Made by a program: the position numbers and the translations under genes. From contig JAFSTX010000035.1 of NCBI GenBank assembly GCA_017445585.1, positions 1 to 38,384 on the forward strand: a stretch of DNA of 38,384 nucleotides, given 5' to 3'. This DNA comes from Lachnospiraceae bacterium. GTDB taxonomy: Bacteria; Bacillota; Clostridia; Lachnospirales; Lachnospiraceae. Shown here one piece after another: positions 32,091 to 38,384 of the stretch (position 1 is the first letter of the stretch; every line of letters starts with the position of its first letter). Under the pieces are notes generated by a model that was not told the DNA's origin, did no database searches, and worked only from the letters and a program-made list of their open reading frames with translations.

Positions 32091-35000
32091 GTGATTAAAG
32101 TTGATTTAAAACGCGAAAAGCAGATTATTCCGACCTATGTTCCAAAGGATCCGATAAAACTACCGATGTTCTTTGAACATAAGCCGTATCAGGGTTCTAC
32201 CGGCAGGCTCTATCCGCTGCCCTTTTCAGACAGCATCAGTGATGAAAAAGCTGATGTGAGCTATGATATTTTCACGATTGAAAACGAGTATATAAAGACG
32301 CAGATAGCGCCCGAGATCGGCGGCAAGATCCTGATGGGATATGATAAACTGCGTGATTACAACTTCATTTACCATAATGAGGTGGTCAAACCTGCGCTTG
32401 TCGGCCTGGCAGGGCCGTGGACATCCGGAGGCATAGAGATAAACTGGCCTCAGCACCACAGACCGACGACGCACATGAGACTTGAAGCCTGGGCACAGGA
32501 TAATGCTGACGGTTCAAAAACCGTATGGACGGGCGAGGTTGAGCCTCTTTCGCACATGAAGGGGATGGCAGGAATAACTGTGGCTCCGGGCCGTTCATAT
32601 ATTAAACTCAAGGCAAAGATTTATAACCGCACCGAACAGCCGCAGCTTTTTCTGTGGTGGGCGAACCTTGCAGTTCCGGCTAACGACTCATACAGAACGA
32701 TCTTTCCGCCTGATGTTGAATGGGTAAACGATCATGACAGACGCTGCGTTATGAGCTGGCCGATAGCCAGGGGAATCAACCATTCAGCAAGGCCGTTTGA
32801 CTTTGGCGACGGTACGGATATTTCCAGATTCGGCGCGATAAAAGTTCCCTCATCATTTCTGGTATCGCAGGAGCAGAGCAATATGGATTTTGTCGCCGGA
32901 TATGACTGCGGAAAGCATTCGGGCATCGTTTCGGTGGCAAATCATCATATTGCTCCGGGGAAAAAGCTCTGGCACTGGGGGAAGGGCGAATTCGGCGATA
33001 TGTGGTGTTCGAATCTAACCGATAAAAACGGCCCGTACATTGAGCTGATGACCGGAGTATACACAGATAATCAGCCGGATTTCACCTGGCTTGCTCCCTA
33101 TGAAGCCAGAGAATTTGAGCAGTACTGGTATCCGATTTTTGAGATCGGAGGAGTAAAGAACGCCACCGCTGACGCGGCTGTAAATGTTGAAGAGAGAGAC
33201 GGAAAGCTCTTTATTGGTTTTAATGTGACCGGATCCTATGAAGAGGCGTCGGTTACAGTCAGATACAGGGGAAATACTGTTTTTTCCGATATCGCGGATA
33301 TGAGTCCCGCAAAGGCCTGGATAAAGGAGATTCCTCTGGGTGAAATGAATCTGAAGGGTATTAAGGTCTCGCTCACCGACAGGAACGGCAGGGTGCTCGT
33401 AGATTACGAAACATATATCCGGGGACAGAAGCAGCCCATTGAGGTCCGGAAGCCGGTAAAACGTCCGTCGGAGTATGATTCGGTTGAAGAACTCTATATA
33501 AACGGACTTCATCTGGAGCAATACAAGCAGCACAACTACAGGGCTGAGGATTATTATCTGGAGGCTCTGCGGCGTGATCCGCAGGATACCCGCTGCAACA
33601 CCGCGATGGCCAGAATCTCTCTTCGCAACGGAAATTTCGAGGATTGCGTCAGGTACGCGCAAAAGGCGGAAGAGAGGCTTCTTTCAAGAAACCAGCATTC
33701 GCCGGATGTTCAGTTCCTGTACCTGAAAGGTGTTGCGCTGAAGTATCTGGGAAGATTGGATGAAGCCTATGACGCGCTGTACAAAGCCGCCTGGGATCAC
33801 AGCTTTAAGTCAGCATCGTATTTTGAGCTGGCAAGGATCGATTCGTCACGGGGTGAGTTTGAAGCTGCTCTTGCAAAGCTTGATGTTGCGCTTTCGTTCA
33901 ACACCGGATTTACGGGAGCGAAGATCCTGAAAGCGGCGCTTCTCAGAAAACTAAACAGAACGAATGAGGCCAGAGAAATAACCGATCAGATACTGAATCA
34001 GGATGGCCTTGACATTACCGCGTGGATCGAACTGGCACACTACGAGGACGTTTCAGATAAGATCAGGGATATCTTCGGATCCAAATCAGACTGCTTTGTT
34101 GATCCGGTGTCGGATTATATCAAAGCAGGTTTATATGATGATGCGCTTTTTGCCCTGGAAAAGTGCAGCGGAGATTATCCGCTTCTGGGCTATTATAAAG
34201 CGTATTGTCTTGAACACACCGGCCACAGAGAAGAGGCCGAGGAATGCTGCAGGAAAGCCGATTCCATGGATGAGGGGCTCTGCTTCCCTTCGCGCATAGA
34301 CGATATCCCGGTTCTGAAAACCGCGTCAGACCTGTATCCGGACGGAGCTAAAGCATATTATTATCTTGGATGTCTGAATTACGATAAATTCAATTATGAC
34401 AAAGCGATCGGACTATGGGAAAAGGCAATATCGCTGGCGCCGACGTATGCGAAAGCATTCAGAAATCTGGCTTTTGCATATTTTGACAAGAAGCAGGACT
34501 TTCTTAGCGCAAAGGATTGCATGGAAAAAGCTCTTGAATATATGCCCGGGGAGCCCCGTCTCCTGATGGAGTATCAGCAGCTCCTGAAGAATATGGACTA
34601 CAGTCCGCAAATCAGGCTCGGTGTATACGAAAAATATGATTCTCTCATGCAGCAGCGCGACGATTGCTATCTGGACAAGCTCACGCTCAAGAGTATGACC
34701 GGAGAATACAGAGAAGCCATAGAAATGGCCAAAAACCGCCGCTTCCATATCTACGAGGGCGGTGAAGGCAAGCTGACGAAGCAGCATGCGTGGATGCATG
34801 TGCTATACGGTAACAAGCTTGCGGAAGAGGGCAGGTACGGGGAAGCAGAGAGCATGTATCTTGAAGGCATTAATATGCCTAAATCATACGGCGAGGCAAA
34901 GACCTTCTTCAATCAGGAAGCGCACATATACTATTATCTCGGTTTGCTTTATGAGAAAAAAGGTGAGTCTGCGGCAGAGTCCTATGAAAAGGCTGCCGAG

Positions 35001-35357
35001 TACAAAGCAGCTGTCTCGGAAATATCGCTGTTCCGCGCCCTTGCTTGCAGAAAACTCAGACAATACTCACAGGCAAGAGAAATCCTGGAAGAGATGTCGG
35101 AAACTGCCGATGCCTTTATCCGTGACTGCGACCGTCGGACCTACTACAGTGTGGGCTGCCCTTCACCCCTGCCTTTTGAGGATGATATCGTCAAAAACAA
35201 CCTTATGAGCGGATATACGCTTAAAGCCTTCGCGTTGCTTGGCCTTGGCCGGTGGGATGAAGCCGATGGGTATATCGAAAAGGCAAAGCGGATCTTCTGC
35301 CATAACTTTACGGTATATTGCTATGAAATGGTAAAAAACCGGATCATGGAGCTTTGA
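32091..35357 (+). CDS. DUF5107 domain protein with tetratricopeptide repeats
   Basis: The 1088-aa protein has an N-terminal DUF5107 domain (about 10-340: TENEYI-like FTIENEYIKTQIAPEIGGKI, then GPWTSGGIEINWPQHH). This resembles a galactose-mutarotase-like sugar-binding beta sandwich. A beta-rich linker follows, then many TPR units (about 470-1080; YYYLGCLNYDKFNYDKAIG and YAKAFRNLAFAYFDKKQDF are clear examples). There is no signal peptide, so it is cytoplasmic. Such proteins occur in carbohydrate clusters of Bacillota and may act on or bind carbohydrates; the reaction is unproven. The start is GTG 32091 with AGAGGAGGG 7 bases upstream; an in-frame extension to 31947 would read through a terminator. 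The dehydrogenase gene starts 14 bases after its stop. Confidence 0.85.
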   Translation: MIKVDLKREKQIIPTYVPKDPIKLPMFFEHKPYQGSTGRLYPLPFSDSISDEKADVSYDIFTIENEYIKTQIAPEIGGKILMGYDKLRDYNFIYHNEVVKPALVGLAGPWTSGGIEINWPQHHRPTTHMRLEAWAQDNADGSKTVWTGEVEPLSHMKGMAGITVAPGRSYIKLKAKIYNRTEQPQLFLWWANLAVPANDSYRTIFPPDVEWVNDHDRRCVMSWPIARGINHSARPFDFGDGTDISRFGAIKVPSSFLVSQEQSNMDFVAGYDCGKHSGIVSVANHHIAPGKKLWHWGKGEFGDMWCSNLTDKNGPYIELMTGVYTDNQPDFTWLAPYEAREFEQYWYPIFEIGGVKNATADAAVNVEERDGKLFIGFNVTGSYEEASVTVRYRGNTVFSDIADMSPAKAWIKEIPLGEMNLKGIKVSLTDRNGRVLVDYETYIRGQKQPIEVRKPVKRPSEYDSVEELYINGLHLEQYKQHNYRAEDYYLEALRRDPQDTRCNTAMARISLRNGNFEDCVRYAQKAEERLLSRNQHSPDVQFLYLKGVALKYLGRLDEAYDALYKAAWDHSFKSASYFELARIDSSRGEFEAALAKLDVALSFNTGFTGAKILKAALLRKLNRTNEAREITDQILNQDGLDITAWIELAHYEDVSDKIRDIFGSKSDCFVDPVSDYIKAGLYDDALFALEKCSGDYPLLGYYKAYCLEHTGHREEAEECCRKADSMDEGLCFPSRIDDIPVLKTASDLYPDGAKAYYYLGCLNYDKFNYDKAIGLWEKAISLAPTYAKAFRNLAFAYFDKKQDFLSAKDCMEKALEYMPGEPRLLMEYQQLLKNMDYSPQIRLGVYEKYDSLMQQRDDCYLDKLTLKSMTGEYREAIEMAKNRRFHIYEGGEGKLTKQHAWMHVLYGNKLAEEGRYGEAESMYLEGINMPKSYGEAKTFFNQEAHIYYYLGLLYEKKGESAAESYEKAAEYKAAVSEISLFRALACRKLRQYSQAREILEEMSETADAFIRDCDRRTYYSVGCPSPLPFEDDIVKNNLMSGYTLKAFALLGLGRWDEADGYIEKAKRIFCHNFTVYCYEMVKNRIMEL

Positions 35358-35371
35358 TAAGGGAAGAAAAA

Positions 35372-36496
35372 ATGGGATATCAGTATTGGAGTCATGAAAC
35401 TCTGCACAAACTCTGTACGGAAGCTTTTTTGAAATTCGGTTTTTCGGAGCGGGATACAAGTATAATAACCGATGTGCTGCTGACGAGCGACTTTAACGGC
35501 GTTGAAAGCCATGGAGTTCAGAGGCTGGCAAGGTATCACCAAAATATCAAAAAGGGCATAATCCGTGTGGATGCCAAGGCAGAGACGGTTTTTGAAACAC
35601 CTGTTTCCGCTGTGATAGACGGTCACGACGGAATGGGACAGGTCATAGCCTATAACGCTATGAAGCTTGCCATAGAGAAAGCCGAAAAAAGCGGCATTGC
35701 CATGGTAACCGTCCGCAACTCCAATCATTACGGTATCGCGGGATACTACGCGAAAATGGCCGCAAAGGAAGGCCTGATGGGCATATCGTGTACCAACACG
35801 AATCCAATAATGGTCCCTACTCATGGGAAAAGAGCGATGCTTGGTACAAATCCGATAGGCATAGCAATACCGGCGGAGCCTTACGATTTCTACTTTGACT
35901 CTTCCACAACGGTAGTTACCAGGGGAAAACTTGAAGTATACAATAAGCTGGGTTATCCCATGCCTTCCTGTTGGGCGGTCGATGAAAAAGGACAGGGCTG
36001 CAGTGATGCAGGCCGTGTCCTGGCTAATATAGCCGCACACAGAGGCGGCGGTATTCTGCCTCTCGGCGGAGACAATGAGACCACCGGAGGCCACAAGGGA
36101 TACGGCTGGGCTATGGTCTGTGAGATATTTTCATCTATTATCTCAATGGGCACGACAAGCAATGAGACTGGCAAAGACGGCAGGGGCCAGATCAGCCATG
36201 GCTTTGCAGCTATTAATCCGGCGATTTTCGGTGATGCGGAGGCTATCAAGAAACACCTTTCGGATTATCTCGAGAAACTCCGCACATCGCCTCTTGCCGA
36301 CGGCGCCGAAAGAATATATACTCACGGCGAAAAAGAAGCGCTCGCAGGTGATAGGATAATAAAAGATGGTATTCCCGTAAATGATAACACCATGATTGAA
36401 ATCATGGATCTTTGTACCGATATCGGGCTTGATTTTTCGGAGTATTTCGGAGATTATACACCTCCGGAGAGCGGTTTTAAGGGTAACCCCATCTGA
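35372..36496 (+). CDS. Malate/L-lactate dehydrogenase family oxidoreductase (Ldh2 type)
   Basis: The 374-aa NAD(P)-dependent dehydrogenase of the Ldh2/YlbC/ComC fold has ESHGVQRL (45-52), the catalytic His in RNSNHYG (119), GTNPIGIAIP and a late GHKGYGWAM block. The family oxidises 2-hydroxy acids such as malate, L-lactate, ureidoglycolate or 2,3-diketo-gulonate. Next to a Gfo/Idh/MocA enzyme and a glycosidase, a sugar-acid substrate is more likely than malate. The start at ATG 35372 follows GGGAAG; an in-frame TTG at 35354 overlaps the preceding stop. The next gene begins 17 bases on. Confidence 0.9.
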   Translation: MGYQYWSHETLHKLCTEAFLKFGFSERDTSIITDVLLTSDFNGVESHGVQRLARYHQNIKKGIIRVDAKAETVFETPVSAVIDGHDGMGQVIAYNAMKLAIEKAEKSGIAMVTVRNSNHYGIAGYYAKMAAKEGLMGISCTNTNPIMVPTHGKRAMLGTNPIGIAIPAEPYDFYFDSSTTVVTRGKLEVYNKLGYPMPSCWAVDEKGQGCSDAGRVLANIAAHRGGGILPLGGDNETTGGHKGYGWAMVCEIFSSIISMGTTSNETGKDGRGQISHGFAAINPAIFGDAEAIKKHLSDYLEKLRTSPLADGAERIYTHGEKEALAGDRIIKDGIPVNDNTMIEIMDLCTDIGLDFSEYFGDYTPPESGFKGNPI

Positions 36497-36513
36497 TCCG
36501 CGGGAGAAGTGAA

Positions 36514-37773
36514 ATGAAAAAAATAACATTTGCCATACTTGGTATGGGCAACAGGGGAACAGCGTATGCTGCAAAGCAGCTGAAATATCCCGATGAGATG
36601 GAAGTAACCGCTATGGCCGATATCAGGCGTATTCGTCTGGACGCCGCGAACAAATATCTTCATCTCCCGGCAGAGAAGATGTTCGACAGCGCTGAGGCCC
36701 TGCTGGAAATGCCGAAACTTGCAGATATAATGGTCATAGCCACTCAGGACGCACAGCACCGCGATCACGCTATGAGGGCTATGGAAAGGGGTTATGATCT
36801 GCTTCTTGAAAAACCCATGTCAAATAAGCTTGACGACTGCGTGGAACTGGTTAAAGCCGCAAAGCGCATGAACCGCAAGGTCTTTATTTGTCATGTGCTC
36901 AGATACACGGTCTTTTATCAGCAGATAAAGCGTCTGATAGCTGAGGGAGCAATAGGAAAGGTAGAGAGCATCGAGGCGGCCGAACTTGTCGGAGCTCATC
37001 ACTATGCACACAGCTATGTGCGCGGAAACTGGCACAATGAGGCAGCGTCCAGTCCTATGATCCTGGCGAAATCCAGCCATGATATGGATATTATCGCCTG
37101 GCTTGCGGGCAAATCCTGTGAAAAAGTCACTTCATTCGGATCACTTGATTACTTCAGGGCGGAAAACTGTCCGAACGGAGCTGCAGAGCGATGCGCACAG
37201 TGTTCTGTCGACTGTCCGTTTAATGCAGACAAATACTATATGTCGAGGATACCCGGCTGGCCCGCAAACATTCTTCACCCTGAGCCTACTCCGGAGAATA
37301 TTACAGAGGTTCTTAAAACATCGGATTACGGCAGATGCGTATATAAAATGGACAATGATGTAGTCGACCATCAGGTGGTAAATATGCTCCTGCAGGACGG
37401 CGTTACGGCAACCTTCCAGATGACCGGGTTTTCAAACCGCCAGACGAGAACCATACGGGTCATGGGTACCCGCGGAGAAATATGGGGAGACTTCAAGGCC
37501 AAGGAGCTTTACTGGCAGCGGTTCTGCGAGGAACCCCAAAAGGTGGATCTGGACTGTCTCTGCGATGATTTTACCGGTCACGGAGGAGGCGACGCGAGGC
37601 TTGTTTACGATGTGATACGCTTCATGAGGGGAGATAAGTTTGATACGACCTCAATGACTACGATAGACCGCTCGGCAGACAGCCACATACTTGCCTTTGC
37701 GGCAGAAAAGAGCCGTGTACTCGGCGGCGAGCTTATAGAGCTGGAAAAATTCAAAAAGGAATGCGGGATATGA
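36514..37773 (+). CDS. Gfo/Idh/MocA family oxidoreductase with a cysteine-rich insert
   Basis: The 419-aa protein has an N-terminal Rossmann domain (FAILGMGNRG, 6-15), the EKP motif (99-101) used for catalysis, and a C-terminal alpha/beta domain. A Cys-rich insert C219, C227, C230, C234 (CAQCSVDCPF) occurs in one subgroup of the family and may bind metal. These enzymes oxidise or reduce sugars, inositols and their derivatives with NAD(P). The neighbouring Ldh2-type dehydrogenase and DUF5107 protein point to breakdown of a sugar or sugar acid. A bidirectional terminator overlaps its stop codon. Confidence 0.9.
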   Translation: MKKITFAILGMGNRGTAYAAKQLKYPDEMEVTAMADIRRIRLDAANKYLHLPAEKMFDSAEALLEMPKLADIMVIATQDAQHRDHAMRAMERGYDLLLEKPMSNKLDDCVELVKAAKRMNRKVFICHVLRYTVFYQQIKRLIAEGAIGKVESIEAAELVGAHHYAHSYVRGNWHNEAASSPMILAKSSHDMDIIAWLAGKSCEKVTSFGSLDYFRAENCPNGAAERCAQCSVDCPFNADKYYMSRIPGWPANILHPEPTPENITEVLKTSDYGRCVYKMDNDVVDHQVVNMLLQDGVTATFQMTGFSNRQTRTIRVMGTRGEIWGDFKAKELYWQRFCEEPQKVDLDCLCDDFTGHGGGDARLVYDVIRFMRGDKFDTTSMTTIDRSADSHILAFAAEKSRVLGGELIELEKFKKECGI

Positions 37774-37807
37774 AAAACCTGCCGGTCAAAGAGCCGGCAG
37801 GTTTTTT
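37773..37807. terminator. Bidirectional rho-independent terminator
   Basis: AAAAACCTGCCGG (37773-37785) pairs with CCGGCAGGTTTTT (37794-37806), 13 perfect pairs and an 8-base loop. T-runs exist on both strands, so it serves the Gfo-type gene and the convergent glycosidase gene. Confidence 0.95.
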
Positions 37808-37832
37808 GCACTGCTGTATTTAAGAGCGTTTT

Positions 37833-38384
37833 TTATACGTCTGCCCTCGGTATAAAAGTGATACGGAGATTGGTACAGCCGTGAGGCACCATTGTACACA
37901 TCACTTCGTCTCCCCTGACTTTTACGGGGACCTCCCAGGTTTCCGGCGTACGGTCGCCGGTGGCGCTGTTAGCATATGGAGCCTTGTACATAGGTACCTC
38001 AAGGGTGACGGGCGGTTCTTCCCAGACATAACCGGTAACCTCATGTTCCGTGACGCGAATGCGGCTGGGTGAGAGCTTTTCGTCGATCGCTCTTGTCCAG
38101 GATCCGTTTATACGCGCCTGAAAAGCAGTTTTTTCGGGAGCAAAAGAAAGGTCAGGGTTGCACTTATACCACGTCCACCCGTCGGGAAGAGGAGTTACCG
38201 GCTCGCCGGGATAAGGTATCCACTGAGCCGGAACCGGCAGAGCATATACCAGAGGCCCTCTGGATATACAGATCGGATATTTTGAATTGGCTGCACTGTC
38301 GTCAACTTTTTCAATTTTTATTTCCATTGGAAAACGCAGCGCTATTTCATCGCCTGAATTGAGCAGAACGTCCGGAATACTGTA
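37833..38384 (-). CDS. Glycoside hydrolase, GH127 (DUF1680)-like, C-terminal part (runs off the right edge)
   Basis: About 183 codons of the 3' end are present and the frame stays open to the right edge. The signature ISRGPLVYALP is typical of the C-terminal beta sandwich of GH127/DUF1680 proteins (beta-L-arabinofuranosidase group). The end carries MVPHGCTNLRITFIP. GH127 enzymes use a Cys nucleophile in the (alpha/alpha)6 barrel, which lies outside the window, so activity cannot be judged. It converges on the Gfo/Idh/MocA gene and shares the terminator between them. It is probably part of the same sugar-use cluster. Confidence 0.75.
   Translation of the reverse strand, partial: YSIPDVLLNSGDEIALRFPMEIKIEKVDDSAANSKYPICISRGPLVYALPVPAQWIPYPGEPVTPLPDGWTWYKCNPDLSFAPEKTAFQARINGSWTRAIDEKLSPSRIRVTEHEVTGYVWEEPPVTLEVPMYKAPYANSATGDRTPETWEVPVKVRGDEVMCTMVPHGCTNLRITFIPRADV

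Noticed and set aside
1-38384. tRNA, rRNA or transposase genes
   Set aside because: I looked for T-arm and rRNA signatures and for transposase-like proteins and saw none, although a covariance-model scan would be needed to exclude a tRNA fully.

Overview
The window looks like Clostridia (Bacillota). Ribosome binding sites are AGGAGG-like, -10 boxes are TATAAT or TAAAAT, and the gene content includes TAXI-TRAP transport, a YhaM-type exoribonuclease, DUF5107-TPR, DUF5711, DUF2716 and a COG2509-type flavoprotein. No rRNA, tRNA, CRISPR array or transposase was seen. Family-level placement is not possible from this reading.

Left block (1 to about 7.3 kb) is very GC-rich in third codon positions. 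It begins with the first 14 codons of a TatD-type hydrolase on the minus strand. A divergent promoter region follows, then a TAXI lipoprotein and fused TRAP permease, a membrane-anchored HtrA-like protein that lacks the catalytic His, a YhaM-like OB-HD exoribonuclease and an RlmD/RumA-type rRNA methyltransferase. Base composition changes abruptly inside the 3' part of the methyltransferase gene.

Island (about 7.3 to 8.95 kb) is AT-rich. It holds two small genes that look like orphan immunity proteins (DUF6228/WapI-like and DUF2716). Each is preceded by a copy of the same 50-60 bp sequence.

Middle block (9 to 16.7 kb) has an aldo/keto reductase with a ferredoxin-like tail, a promoter-hairpin-terminator unit that may be a small RNA, a dicarboxylate/amino-acid symporter, a second YhaM-like gene, a CPA2 antiporter, a flavin reductase, an MscS channel and a zinc-ribbon membrane protein.

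The most interesting locus is 16.8 to 21.4 kb. A TetR-type regulator, with a consensus promoter overlapped by a perfect inverted repeat, leads a tight operon of five genes. These are a flavin-reductase-like protein ending in a PCP_red-like domain, an atypical SDR reminiscent of vinyl-reductase/NDUFA9 types, a DUF1295 membrane enzyme, a small polytopic membrane protein, and a 218-aa protein whose layout resembles ferredoxin-dependent bilin reductases. Three separate hints toward tetrapyrrole chemistry in a non-phototroph make this a candidate undescribed redox pathway. The chemistry is inference.

Right block (21.4 to 38.4 kb) starts with a minus-strand Nudix hydrolase, a short zinc-ribbon protein and a COG2509 flavoprotein with a structured leader. 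Housekeeping genes metG, tatD and rsmA follow, then an envelope-type module (lipoprotein, DUF5711 protein, two-component system). It ends with a probable sugar-catabolism cluster: DUF5107-TPR, Ldh2-type dehydrogenase, Gfo/Idh/MocA oxidoreductase and, convergently, the C-terminal part of a GH127-like glycosidase.
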